DNA of 64,000 bases, taken from positions 248,001 through 312,000 of the forward strand of contig NZ_RCDC01000005.1 of NCBI RefSeq assembly GCF_003651185.1, in the 5' to 3' direction. Every line of letters starts with the position of its first letter. Position 1 is the first letter of the stretch. Position numbers and translations under genes: made by a program. Below, piece by piece: positions 1 to 7,759 of the stretch. A model generated the notes under the pieces. It was not told where the DNA came from, ran no database searches, and saw nothing but the letters and a program-made list of their open reading frames with translations. Source of the DNA: Stenotrophomonas rhizophila. GTDB lineage: Bacteria > Pseudomonadota > Gammaproteobacteria > Xanthomonadales > Xanthomonadaceae.

Positions 1-1715
1 TGGGCAGCAGCTCGCTGCTCAGCTCCGTGCGCAGTGCGCTGCGTGCGCGCGACAAGCAGTTCCTGGTCCGTGATCAGATGCGGGCGCTGGCCGATGGCCG
101 TGCCGCACTGGAGCGCAGCGAAGCAGAACTGCGCCTGGTGGCCGATGCGATGCCGGTGCTGATCGCCTTCATCGACCGTGACCTGTGTTACCGCTTCGCG
201 AACAAAGCGTATGAGGCCTGGTTCGAGCGTCCGGTATCGGCCGTGATCGGCAAACGCGTGCCGGAGGTCGTCGGGCAGGAGGTCTGGCGCACCCGCCGCC
301 CGTTGATCGAACGTGCGCTGGCGGGCGAGCACATCGTGTTCGAGGCCAACTGGCCGTTCAGTGACGGCCGCCGGCGCGACAGCGAGATCCGTTATTCGCC
401 GCGCTGGGATGCAGACGGCGCGCCGGATGGGTTCCACGTCTTCGTCACCGATATCACGGCCTCCAAGCTGGCCCTGGAAACGAGTCAGCAACATGCCTCG
501 GACCTGGAGGCGATGGTGGCCGAGCGCACGGCGGAGCTGGAGCGGCAGATGGCCGCGCGTGAGGCCAGCGAAGCGGCCCTGCGCCAGTCGCAGAAGATGG
601 ATGCCATCGGGCAATTGACCGGCGGCATCGCGCACGACTTCAACAACATGCTGACCGGCATCCTCTCCTCGCTGGACATCATGCGCATGCGCCTGGACAT
701 GGGGCGCATGGAAGGGATGGAGCGCTTCCTGGATGCGGCCACCGCCTCCAGCCAGCGCGCGGCGGCCTTGACCCAGCGTCTGCTGGCGTTTTCGCGACGT
801 CAGTCGCTGGATTCGAAGACGGTGGAACTCAACGCGCTGGTTGGATCGGTCCAGCACCTGCTGCGCAGCACGCTGGGCGAGAAGATCCGCATCCAGATGG
901 CGACCAGTGACGCGCCGCTGCGCGCCAACCTGGACAGCAACCAGTTCGAAAGCGCGCTGCTGAATCTGGCGATCAATGCACGTGACGCGATGCCTGAAGG
1001 CGGTGAGCTGATCCTGCGGACCTCGCACGTTTTCGCCGCCGAGGGCGAAGTGCCGACCATTCCGGCAGGCGAGTACGCCGTGGTATCTGTCTCCGATTCC
1101 GGCACCGGCATGCCACCGGAGGTGGTCGAGCGGATCTTCGAGCCGTTCTTCACCACCAAGCCGATCGGCAAGGGTACGGGCTTGGGTATGTCGATGATCT
1201 ACGGCTTCATGCAGCAGTCCGGCGGCCACATCACGGTCGATTCCACGCCAGGGCAGGGCACCACGGTAGCGTTGTTCATGCCGGTGGTGCACGACGCGGC
1301 TGAGGACGACGGTGCACCTAGCGCACAGCCGGTGTCGCTCGGCGCCGGGCAATCGATCCTGGTGGTGGAGGACGACGAGCAGGTGCGCATGCTGGTCACC
1401 GTGGTGCTGGAAGACCTCGGGTATACCGCAGAAGTCGTGGGTGATGCCGATGGCGCCATTCCGATCCTCGGCTCATCCAAGAAGATCGACCTGCTGATCA
1501 CCGACGTCGGACTGCCCGGCCTCAACGGACGCCAACTGGCCGAAATCGCGAGGCAATCGCGGCCCTCGTTGCCGGTGCTGTTCATGACCGGCTACGCAGA
1601 GAAAGCACAGGAGCGCTCGGCATTCCTCGATAACGGCATGGCGATGATCGCCAAGCCGTTCCTGCTCGATGCGTTCAGTGAAGCGGTACGAAGCTCGATG
1701 GCGGGACATCGGTAA
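1..1715 (+). CDS. PAS-containing hybrid sensor histidine kinase/response regulator (5' end outside window)
   Basis: The reading frame is open to the left edge of the window, so the GTG at 27 is probably internal and the true N-terminus is missing. Counting from that GTG there is a short coiled coil, a PAS domain (about residues 35-145) and a linker helix. A HisKA domain follows with phospho-acceptor His203 in GGIAHDFNN. The HATPase_c domain has an N box (NARDAM), a G1 box (DSGTGM) and a G2 box (GKGTGLGM). A C-terminal receiver follows from about residue 440, with phospho-acceptor Asp493 in LLITDVGLPG. The PAS lacks the GXNCRFLQ motif of LOV domains, so it is not a blue-light LOV kinase. No output DNA-binding domain is present, so phosphate presumably passes to a separate partner or stays in the receiver. 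A BLUF gene follows 150 bp downstream. Confidence 0.9.
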   Translation, partial: GSSSLLSSVRSALRARDKQFLVRDQMRALADGRAALERSEAELRLVADAMPVLIAFIDRDLCYRFANKAYEAWFERPVSAVIGKRVPEVVGQEVWRTRRPLIERALAGEHIVFEANWPFSDGRRRDSEIRYSPRWDADGAPDGFHVFVTDITASKLALETSQQHASDLEAMVAERTAELERQMAAREASEAALRQSQKMDAIGQLTGGIAHDFNNMLTGILSSLDIMRMRLDMGRMEGMERFLDAATASSQRAAALTQRLLAFSRRQSLDSKTVELNALVGSVQHLLRSTLGEKIRIQMATSDAPLRANLDSNQFESALLNLAINARDAMPEGGELILRTSHVFAAEGEVPTIPAGEYAVVSVSDSGTGMPPEVVERIFEPFFTTKPIGKGTGLGMSMIYGFMQQSGGHITVDSTPGQGTTVALFMPVVHDAAEDDGAPSAQPVSLGAGQSILVVEDDEQVRMLVTVVLEDLGYTAEVVGDADGAIPILGSSKKIDLLITDVGLPGLNGRQLAEIARQSRPSLPVLFMTGYAEKAQERSAFLDNGMAMIAKPFLLDAFSEAVRSSMAGHR

Positions 1716-1774
1716 TCCAGCGGCGCCAGGCGGGTGCCCTGACCGGCGACCGCGTGCAGGACGGGAGGCGTTCG

Positions 1775-1827
1775 TTTCAGGTATGTTCTGAATGCTTCAG
1801 GCAACGGCTTTATTTAGATACCTGAAA
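1775..1827. repeat. 10-bp inverted repeat in the leader of the first BLUF gene
   Basis: TTTCAGGTAT at 1775-1784 is matched by its exact reverse complement ATACCTGAAA at 1818-1827. The arms are 33 bp apart and lie 38 bp upstream of the BLUF start codon. It could be a split operator or an RNA stem in the leader; no T-run follows, so it is not a terminator. Confidence 0.55.
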
Positions 1828-1865
1828 GTGCCAGCATAGTGCTTTGAAATCGTCGGAGTTTACCC

Positions 1866-2327
1866 ATGCCCCTTTGCGCGATCGCGTATGTCAGCGACGT
1901 TGCAGGCCCGCTGTCTGCGGAGCATCTCGATGCACTTGTCGAGGATGCCATCCGCTTCAACAGCCTGGCCGGGGTCACCGGTGTGCTTCTCTGCGATGGC
2001 AGTCGTTTTCTGCAGTACTTCGAAGGCCCGGATGATGGGGTGTCGGCAGTACACGAGCGCGTACTGCAGGCCCGCAGCCATCGGAACATCCGCAAACTCG
2101 GTCACGCCCGCGTGCCTGCGCGCTACTTTCCTTACTGGAGCATGCGCTGGCTGGGCGTTGAGCCGACCTTGGTCGAGACTTTGTCTGCCGGGGAGTGGGA
2201 GGCGTTTGCCGATCGCGCCGCGGGCGGACCGCCGGCAGACAGTGCCATGGAGCGTCTGATGCAGTTCGTCGCGCCGCACCTGCCCGAGCGCGCGGGTATG
2301 CAGGAGAGCCGCTCGGCGGCTGAGTGA
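1866..2327 (+). CDS. Stand-alone BLUF-domain blue-light sensor (paralogue 1)
   Basis: This 153-residue protein is a short BLUF protein that should bind FAD and switch on blue light. All residues known to matter in this family are at their canonical positions: Tyr8 (YVS), Asn32, Gln50 (in FLQYFEG), Trp91 and Met93 (in YWSMRW). After the roughly 95-residue core there is about 60 residues of helical C-terminal extension and no enzymatic output domain. It therefore probably acts through a protein partner. It lies just behind a PAS hybrid kinase gene, which is a possible partner by position only. A second, closely similar BLUF gene lies 5.4 kb downstream. Confidence 0.92.
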   Translation: MPLCAIAYVSDVAGPLSAEHLDALVEDAIRFNSLAGVTGVLLCDGSRFLQYFEGPDDGVSAVHERVLQARSHRNIRKLGHARVPARYFPYWSMRWLGVEPTLVETLSAGEWEAFADRAAGGPPADSAMERLMQFVAPHLPERAGMQESRSAAE

Positions 2328-2393
2328 GATTGCCCGCCCCTGTGCGGCTTCCCGGGGAGTGGCGGCCAGGCGCGGATTATCGGGAGCGCCGCC

Positions 2394-2464
2394 CTGACAT
2401 ATTGCTGTCAGTATCCGGCCTGCATGATGCAGGCACGGGTTCGGACGTTGTATGAACGGTTCAT
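2394..2464. repeat. Cluster of three short perfect palindromes
   Basis: Within 71 bp of non-coding DNA there are CTGACA-N6-TGTCAG (2394-2411), CCTGCAT-G-ATGCAGG (2419-2433) and ATGAAC-G-GTTCAT (2452-2464). They lie just upstream of the structured leader at 2466-2562. They look like protein-binding dyads or small RNA hairpins; I cannot assign a regulator. Confidence 0.5.
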
Positions 2465-2465
2465 C

Positions 2466-2562
2466 GGGGGCGTGGCTTTTATCCTTCGGGTAATTGACTT
2501 AATGCGATGACCGTGCAAATTTTAGGTGAACCCGAAGTGAATCCGCCCCCTGAGGGGGTTTT
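2466..2562 (+). ncRNA. Candidate structured 5' leader with terminator/antiterminator architecture
   Basis: GGGGGCG (2466-2472) pairs perfectly with CGCCCCC (2544-2550), enclosing a second perfect stem, CTTCGGGT (2484-2491) with ACCCGAAG (2530-2537), around a 38-nt loop. Immediately after, GGGGG (2554-2558) followed by TTTT can instead pair with CCCCC (2546-2550) to form a short intrinsic terminator. The two pairings are mutually exclusive, as in transcriptional attenuators and riboswitches. The downstream gene begins at 2599 with its own GGAGG. I do not recognise a known riboswitch class. A small terminated RNA is the alternative reading. Confidence 0.4.
2546..2562 (+). terminator. Short intrinsic terminator-like hairpin inside a leader
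   Basis: CCCCC-TGA-GGGGG followed by TTTT. The stem is short but all G-C, with one possible extra G-U pair; the T-run is only four, so termination may be partial. It lies 37 bp before the start codon of the 82-residue protein gene. Confidence 0.4.
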
Positions 2563-2598
2563 GTCGTCCCTGAAGCAAGCAAGTCCCACGGAGGTCGT

Positions 2599-2847
2599 AT
2601 GGAATACGGCGAACATGACTTGGCTGACGGAGTGCGAACCGAGCTGGAAGCCAGCTACGTGAAACATGGCTGCGGCCCGGAATTCTGGTCCACCTACCAG
2701 CGCGTGCTCGAGCGCCTGGTCCCACCCGCGCAGGGCACCGCTCGAACCCGTGTCACCAATGAGCTGGCGTTGATCATTGAGCAGTTGGGGATCGTGCGGC
2801 GCGCCCAGTTGGTGCCGCCGCGCAGCGTACGCCCACGCGCGCGCTGA
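2599..2847 (+). CDS. Small conserved-looking hypothetical protein (82 aa)
   Basis: The start ATG has a good ribosome-binding site (GGAGG, 7 bp upstream). The product is soluble and acidic at the N-terminus (MEYGEHDLADG) with a basic, Arg/Pro-rich tail. It has no signal peptide or membrane segment, and I recognise no domain. Codon use is like its neighbours. It is preceded by 270 bp of non-coding DNA carrying palindromes and an attenuator-like leader. That makes it a candidate for a regulated gene of unknown function. Confidence 0.65.
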   Translation: MEYGEHDLADGVRTELEASYVKHGCGPEFWSTYQRVLERLVPPAQGTARTRVTNELALIIEQLGIVRRAQLVPPRSVRPRAR

Positions 2848-2902
2848 AACCGGGTCGGGGGACCGGGGAAACGATACGGGGACAACCGCCAACGCGGCGC
2901 CA

Positions 2903-4003
2903 CTACAGGTGATGAAGACCGATGGCCAGCAGCGCCAACAGCGTGCCGGCCGCGGCGAGCGTGCGCGGGCGGACCCAGCGTGACGGGCGGTGCTGCATGG
3001 CCGATGGACGCGCATAACGAAGCAATCCCGGTGGGAACTGCCAGGCACGCATGCGCGCATCGCAGGCATCCTGGCAGTCGCCACAACTGATGCAATCAGC
3101 GTTCGGCCCGGCGCGTACGTCCAGCGCCATCGGGCAGACGCTGACGCAGTCCCCGCAGTCCAGACAATCGCCGAGTCGATCGGCGCTGAAGTGCGGCATC
3201 GGGCCGGCGATATCCTCGTGCGCGGCGCGGAACGCATAGTCGCTGGCGCTGGTGGGATCAAGCAGTCCGCGGCCCCGCGCCTGGACACCGCCCAGCCCAG
3301 CCACGCGTGGGCCGCGCGGTTCGCCGCGGCGTGCGTGGTACTGCATGCGCGGCGTGTCGTTGTCGCAGAACATGCCGTGGATGCGCGCATACGGACACAG
3401 CTCGCGGCAGACGTGTTCGCGCAGGAAGCCGGCATTGCCCCAGGTGGCTGCGGCATAGAAGACGATCCAGAACGTTTCCCAGCCACTCCAGACCGGTGGC
3501 CACGGCGTACCGACCAGGCCGTGGATCGGGCTGAAAAAGCCCACGAAGGTGATGCCCGTCCACGCGGCTACCAACAGCCATAGCAGATGCTTGACCGCAC
3601 GCGCTGCGCCTGTGGCCGGCAGCCAGCGCGCGGTGCCTTGATCCATCCACCGGAACAAACGGCTCCACACGGTCTGCGGACAGCCGTAGCCGCACCACAC
3701 CCGGCCGGCCAGGTTGGTGAGCAGTACCAGTGCGGTGGCCAGCACGGCGGCCAGGCCCAGCAGGATGCCGACGTCGTGCGGCCAGAGGGTCCAGCCGAAC
3801 AGATCGAAGCGGCGCGCGGTGAGGTCGAACAACAGCGCCTGGCGACCCTCCCAGCGCAGCCACGGCAGGAGATAGAAGCCGGCCAGCAGCATCGCCGGGA
3901 GCAGTGGCCGCCAGCGCAGCGGCGCGCGCCGGCCCGGGGCGGGCGGCGGGGGCGAGGGCGAGGGATCAACCAGATGCAGGGTGAGGCGGTCTGTCATGGT
4001 CAC
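2903..4003 (-). CDS. ccoG: Cytochrome c oxidase accessory protein CcoG-like polyferredoxin, short form
   Basis: CcoG (FixG/RdxA) is a membrane iron-sulfur protein needed for copper delivery during assembly of cbb3-type oxidase. The 366 residues contain several hydrophobic segments, the family signature CGYGCPQTVW and CRELCPY. Two ferredoxin-type clusters follow: CLDCGDCVSVCP and CISCGDCQDAC. A final hydrophobic segment sits at the C-terminus. The usual protein is about 450-490 residues with a C-terminal Ig-like FixG_C domain; here the protein ends after the last hydrophobic helix and lacks that domain. The start may be the GTG at 4003, overlapping the upstream stop codon as GTGA, or the ATG two codons later. 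It is the distal gene of a two-gene unit downstream of an FNR/Anr box. Confidence 0.85.
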   Translation of the reverse strand: MTMTDRLTLHLVDPSPSPPPPAPGRRAPLRWRPLLPAMLLAGFYLLPWLRWEGRQALLFDLTARRFDLFGWTLWPHDVGILLGLAAVLATALVLLTNLAGRVWCGYGCPQTVWSRLFRWMDQGTARWLPATGAARAVKHLLWLLVAAWTGITFVGFFSPIHGLVGTPWPPVWSGWETFWIVFYAAATWGNAGFLREHVCRELCPYARIHGMFCDNDTPRMQYHARRGEPRGPRVAGLGGVQARGRGLLDPTSASDYAFRAAHEDIAGPMPHFSADRLGDCLDCGDCVSVCPMALDVRAGPNADCISCGDCQDACDARMRAWQFPPGLLRYARPSAMQHRPSRWVRPRTLAAAGTLLALLAIGLHHL

Positions 4004-4293
4004 CCCAGTGGCAGGTCGTCATCGTCGCTGGGCATCGGCCGCAGCAGGTACCAGGTGATCGCGCTGGCGGCGGCGGTGACCGCCCAGAACATGAAGAACC
4101 CCAGCGTGTAGCCCAGCTCGCGGCTGATCTCGTGTTGCGGGAAACTGATGTCGCGCAGGCGCAGCGGGTCGACAAAGGCGAAGAACACCACGCTGGCCAG
4201 GCCAGCCGCGACGAAGCTGGGCCACAGGATGGCGCCCCATTGCTGGATCAGCCGTCGGCGGCTGCCGTCGGGCGGGTCGTGCAGGTCGTTCAT
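4000..4293 (-). CDS. Small two-helix membrane protein upstream of ccoG
   Basis: The 97-residue product has two transmembrane helices (roughly residues 20-41 and 60-82) and an acidic tail (SDDDD). I chose the ATG at 4293 because the longer frame upstream is not membrane-like and crosses the promoter. Its stop overlaps the ccoG start, so the two are translationally coupled. Position suggests a role with the membrane iron-sulfur protein or with a cbb3 oxidase, but no domain is recognised; function is inferred from context only. Confidence 0.7.
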   Translation of the reverse strand: MNDLHDPPDGSRRRLIQQWGAILWPSFVAAGLASVVFFAFVDPLRLRDISFPQHEISRELGYTLGFFMFWAVTAAASAITWYLLRPMPSDDDDLPLG

Positions 4294-4415
4294 TGCGGCC
4301 ACGGTCAGGAGGAGGGGGCAGGGCACGGCTATACTTCGCGCCGACCGGGGGCCGGGATCGCGAGTGCGCGCTTCCTGTCGAGCTCCCAGACTAGAAGGCT
4401 TCGCCGCCGGCTTCA

Positions 4416-4429
4416 TTGATCCTGATCAA
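4416..4429. promoter_or_regulatory. Perfect FNR/Anr-type box between divergent microaerobic genes
   Basis: TTGAT-CCTG-ATCAA matches the FNR/Anr consensus TTGAT-N4-ATCAA in all ten fixed positions. If it activates from -41.5, the leftward promoter would have its -10 at 4388-4393, where the minus strand reads TAGTCT. The rightward -10 would fall near 4452-4457 (GATGCT). One site could therefore serve both the ccoG unit and the haemoglobin-hemN unit. Confidence 0.8.
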
Positions 4430-4481
4430 GGCAGCGGCAGGCCCTGCCGCCGATGCTGGGCGTTGCTGCCCGAGGGTGTTC

Positions 4482-4919
4482 ATGTCCGATCCCACCGACA
4501 ACGCGCTGCCCAATCCCGCGCTGGACCTGTGCAGCGAAGAGGAGGTCACCGGCCTGGTGCATGACTTCTACGCGCGCGTGCGCGAGGAGCCGCGCCTGGG
4601 CCCGGTGTTCACGGCGCGGATCCACGACTGGGATGCGCATCTGGCGCAGCTGGTCGATTTCTGGTCGGCGATGCTGCGCGGCACGCGGCGCTTCAAAGGG
4701 GCGCCGATGCCCAAGCACATGGCCATGGATGAGCTGGATCGCGATCTGTTCGACCGCTGGCTGGCCCTGTTCCGGCAGACCACCGCCGAATGTGGCAATC
4801 CACCGATGCAGCGGCTGGCCGATGATGTCGCCGAGCGGATCGCCGATACCTTCTGGCGTCGCTTCCAGATGCTGCGCTGGCCGAGCCTGCCGATGGCGGG
4901 CCGCCCGGGCGTGAATTGA
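4482..4919 (+). CDS. Group III truncated haemoglobin
   Basis: The 145-residue sequence matches the group III truncated haemoglobins: an N-terminal helix with LVHDFYARVREEPRLGPVF, then DWDAHLAQLVDFWSAMLRG, then FKGAPMPKHM carrying the likely proximal His. These haem proteins bind O2 or NO and are linked to microaerobic growth and nitrosative stress in other bacteria. The ATG at 4482 is chosen over the upstream TTG at 4416, because that TTG is part of the FNR box. Just downstream is hemN, so both genes probably respond to low oxygen. Confidence 0.88.
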   Translation: MSDPTDNALPNPALDLCSEEEVTGLVHDFYARVREEPRLGPVFTARIHDWDAHLAQLVDFWSAMLRGTRRFKGAPMPKHMAMDELDRDLFDRWLALFRQTTAECGNPPMQRLADDVAERIADTFWRRFQMLRWPSLPMAGRPGVN

Positions 4920-4963
4920 TCTGACGCAATGCGTGCGCACCCGTGCATGCGCAAGCTGGCGGC

Positions 4964-6373
4964 ATGGATACCTTCTCGCCTGCCGCCGCCGGGCTCGCCT
5001 GGCACTTCGATCCCGAGCTGCTGCGTCGCCACGACCGGCCGGGCCCGCGCTACACCTCCTATCCCACCGCCCCGCATTTCCATGACGGCTACGGTGAGCT
5101 GGCCCTGCGCGAGGCCATCGTGGACAGCAACCGCCGGGGCCGCGCGCTGTCGCTGTACGTGCATGTGCCGTACTGCAGCAGCCCGTGCTTCTACTGCGGC
5201 TGCAACCGGGTCATCACCCGCGATCACAGCAAAGGCGTCAGCTACGTGGCCCGCGTGCTGAGCGAGGCGGACCTGATGGCGCCGCAGTTCGATCCGGCGC
5301 GCGAAGTGATCCAGCTGCACCTCGGCGGTGGCACGCCCAACTTCCTGGCGCCGGCACAGATGCGCGAGTTGATCGATGGGCTGCGCCAGCGGTTCAACTT
5401 CAGCACGGCGGCCGCGCGCGACTTCTCCATCGAGCTCGACCCGCGCTTTGTCACACGCGCCGATATCGCGGTACTCGCCGAGCTGGGCTTCAACCGCGCC
5501 AGCCTCGGCGTGCAGGATTTCGATCCGGACGTGCAGAAGGCCATCAACCGCGAGCAGGGCGTGGAGGACACACTGGATATCCTGCGTGCCTGCCGCGAGC
5601 ATGGGTTGCGCTCGGTCAATGTGGATCTGATCTACGGCCTGCCGAAGCAGACACTCGCCGGTTTCGCGCAGACGCTGGAAACCGTGCTGCGCGAGCGACC
5701 GGATCGCCTGGCGGTGTATGGGTACGCGCACCTGCCGCACCTGTTCCGTGCGCAGCGCCAGATCGCCGATGCGGATCTGCCCAGCCCCGAGCAGAAGCTG
5801 GCCTTGCTGGGCCTGGCGGTGCAGCGCCTCTCGGAGGCGGGCTATCAGTACATCGGCATGGATCATTTCGCGTTGCCGGAGGAAGACCTGTCGCGGGCAC
5901 AACGGGCGGGGCAACTGCACCGCAACTTCATGGGCTATACCACGCACGCCGATACCGATCTGGTGGGCCTGGGGGCCAGCGCGATCAGCCACATCGGCCA
6001 GACCTACAGCCAGAACCCGCGTGAACTGCCAGCCTGGGAAGCGGCGGTCGATGCAGGGCGGTTGCCGGTCTGGCGCGGCCTGACCCTGGACCAGGACGAT
6101 GTGCTGCGCGCGGAAGTGATCGGCCAGTTGATGTGCCAGGGAGAAGTGGACGGGGCTGCCGTGGCGGCACGGCACGGCGTGGACTTCGAGACGTATTTCG
6201 CCGAGGGATTGCGCGCGCTGGCGGCACTGCAGGCGGACGGCCTGGCCGATTACGCGCAGGGCGTGGTGCGCGCGAGCGAGCGCGGGCGCCCACTGCTGCG
6301 GCTGCTGGCGATGTGTTTCGACCGCTATCTGATGCAGCCAGACCAGCCCGTGCGGTATTCCCGCGCGATCTGA
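4964..6373 (+). CDS. hemN: Oxygen-independent coproporphyrinogen III dehydrogenase
   Basis: HemN is a radical-SAM enzyme that oxidatively decarboxylates coproporphyrinogen III to protoporphyrinogen IX without O2, in the cytoplasm. The 469-residue protein has the cluster motif C71-x3-C75-x2-C78 followed by C80, and the PGPRYTSYPTAPHF N-terminal signature. LHLGGGTPNFL follows the cluster, and the HemN C-terminal domain is complete. The ATG at 4964 is preferred over the GTG at 4943 because homology begins right after it, though no strong ribosome-binding site is visible. It follows the truncated haemoglobin by 44 bp and is probably co-transcribed from the FNR-controlled promoter. Confidence 0.93.
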   Translation: MDTFSPAAAGLAWHFDPELLRRHDRPGPRYTSYPTAPHFHDGYGELALREAIVDSNRRGRALSLYVHVPYCSSPCFYCGCNRVITRDHSKGVSYVARVLSEADLMAPQFDPAREVIQLHLGGGTPNFLAPAQMRELIDGLRQRFNFSTAAARDFSIELDPRFVTRADIAVLAELGFNRASLGVQDFDPDVQKAINREQGVEDTLDILRACREHGLRSVNVDLIYGLPKQTLAGFAQTLETVLRERPDRLAVYGYAHLPHLFRAQRQIADADLPSPEQKLALLGLAVQRLSEAGYQYIGMDHFALPEEDLSRAQRAGQLHRNFMGYTTHADTDLVGLGASAISHIGQTYSQNPRELPAWEAAVDAGRLPVWRGLTLDQDDVLRAEVIGQLMCQGEVDGAAVAARHGVDFETYFAEGLRALAALQADGLADYAQGVVRASERGRPLLRLLAMCFDRYLMQPDQPVRYSRAI

Positions 6374-6437
6374 GCGGGCCCGCAGCGGCGCGTGCATTCC
6401 AAAACCGGGCGCGATCAGGCACCCTATGCGCGCCGTT

Positions 6438-6524
6438 GCCCGGGTGGCGAAACTGGTAGACGCATCGGACTTAAAATCCGCCGGGGGCAACCCCATGCCG
6501 GTTCGATTCCGGCCCCGGGCACCA
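6438..6524 (+). tRNA. tRNA-Leu (anticodon UAA)
   Basis: Acceptor arms GCCCGGG (6438-6444) and CCCGGGC (6514-6520) pair perfectly. The discriminator A and encoded CCA end at 6524. The anticodon loop CTTAAAA gives UAA at 6472-6474. A long variable arm and GGTTCGATTCC T-arm are present, as expected for a class II tRNA-Leu. Confidence 0.96.
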
Positions 6525-6620
6525 ACGGTCAGTTTCACGTGTTGCCCGCGCAACGCAAACTTTACGCAGCCGGCCGCGTGCCGCCGTACGCTGCGCAGCA
6601 ACTCACCTCGGACACGCCAC

Positions 6621-7652
6621 ATGGCAATCGCAGTAGGTGCAGGGAAAGCACTGGTGTGGAGCGTTGCGCTGCTGTTGGGCGGCGTGGCCCATGCGCAGGC
6701 CCAGACGCAGGTGCCGGCGCAGGCCGCAGGCGAGGTGATCGATCTGGCCCCGGTGGTGGTCTCGGGTGAGCAGCCCGGGCCAGGCATGTGGCAGGTCCGC
6801 AACCGCCAGGGCCACACACTGTGGATTCTCGGGACGGTTTCGCCGCTGCCGGCCAAGCTGGAGTGGCGCGCCGACGAGGTGCAGGCGGTGATCGCCAGTG
6901 CGCAGGAAGTGCTCGGCTCGCCGGGCTGGGCATTGGATGCCGACGTGGGCTTCTTCCGCGGCCTGACCTTGCTGCCCTCGGCGATGAAGGCTGCCCGTGA
7001 TCCCGACGGACGCACCTTGCGCGAGGTGTTGCCGCCCGATCTCTACGCGCGCTGGGAAGTACTCAAACAGCGGCACATCGGCCGCGACAAAGGCATCGAG
7101 AAAGACCGGCCGCTGGTGGCTGCGACGCAGTTGTATGCTGCCGCACTGAAGGATGTCGGCCTCGGCCGTTCCTCACCGGTGTCCAGGATCGTGCAGAAGG
7201 CCAGCAAGGCGCACGGTCTCACGCCGGTCTCGACCCAGGTCGCGATCAAGATCGCCGACCCGCGGCAGGCGTTGAAGGAAGTGCGCGGCACTGCCTTGCA
7301 GGATGTCGAGTGCTTCCGCCGCACCCTGGATGTGGTCGAACACGGCTTGCCGCTGCTGGCCGAGCGCGCCAATGCCTGGTCGGTCGGTGATATCGAGGCG
7401 CTGGAGCGGCTGGCGGTGAAAGGGCAGTACCTGGCCTGCGTGGATGCCGTGGCCAACAGCGATTTCGGGCGGCGGCGTGGCTTGACCGATGTCGATGCGC
7501 AGGCGCACCGCAAATGGATGACCATGGCCGGCGAGGCGTTGGCGCGCAATGCGGTCACCTTCGCGACTGTCCCGGTCACCTCGCTGCTGACGCCCGGAGG
7601 CTACGCCGATCAGCTGCGTGCCCGGGGCTATGAGGTCCAGGCGCCGGAATGA
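6621..7652 (+). CDS. TraB/GumN family exported protein
   Basis: The 343-residue protein starts at the ATG at 6621 with a signal peptide that ends near AHAQAQ. It then has the family pattern of a short WQVRNRQGHTLWILGTVSPLP segment (the GTxH-type motif, here GTVS) and a C-terminal MTMAGEALARNAVTFATVPVTSLL segment. In TraB/GumN relatives two GX2H motifs are thought to bind metal. Here the first reads GTVS without His and the C-terminal one is not evident. It may therefore be a catalytically degenerate member. A longer frame reading back through the tRNA is not real. Confidence 0.75.
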   Translation: MAIAVGAGKALVWSVALLLGGVAHAQAQTQVPAQAAGEVIDLAPVVVSGEQPGPGMWQVRNRQGHTLWILGTVSPLPAKLEWRADEVQAVIASAQEVLGSPGWALDADVGFFRGLTLLPSAMKAARDPDGRTLREVLPPDLYARWEVLKQRHIGRDKGIEKDRPLVAATQLYAAALKDVGLGRSSPVSRIVQKASKAHGLTPVSTQVAIKIADPRQALKEVRGTALQDVECFRRTLDVVEHGLPLLAERANAWSVGDIEALERLAVKGQYLACVDAVANSDFGRRRGLTDVDAQAHRKWMTMAGEALARNAVTFATVPVTSLLTPGGYADQLRARGYEVQAPE

Positions 7653-7759
7653 GGTGTGAGTCACCGGCGCTTCGTAACGCGACAGCGCGCACATTCGATG
7701 TCTACCCAGTGCGAAAACTTCATGGCATAGTCAGCTTCAGTTCATTCCGGAAATCCCTC

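Noticed and set aside
43-480. The PAS domain of the hybrid kinase as a LOV domain
   Set aside because: The flavin-binding motif GXNCRFLQ is absent.
6426-6620. An extended start for the TraB/GumN-like protein
   Set aside because: The frame passes through the tRNA-Leu gene; the signal peptide begins at 6621.
4568-7015. An 815-codon minus-strand frame across hemN and the tRNA-Leu
   Set aside because: It crosses a tRNA and a clear plus-strand gene; no domain signals.
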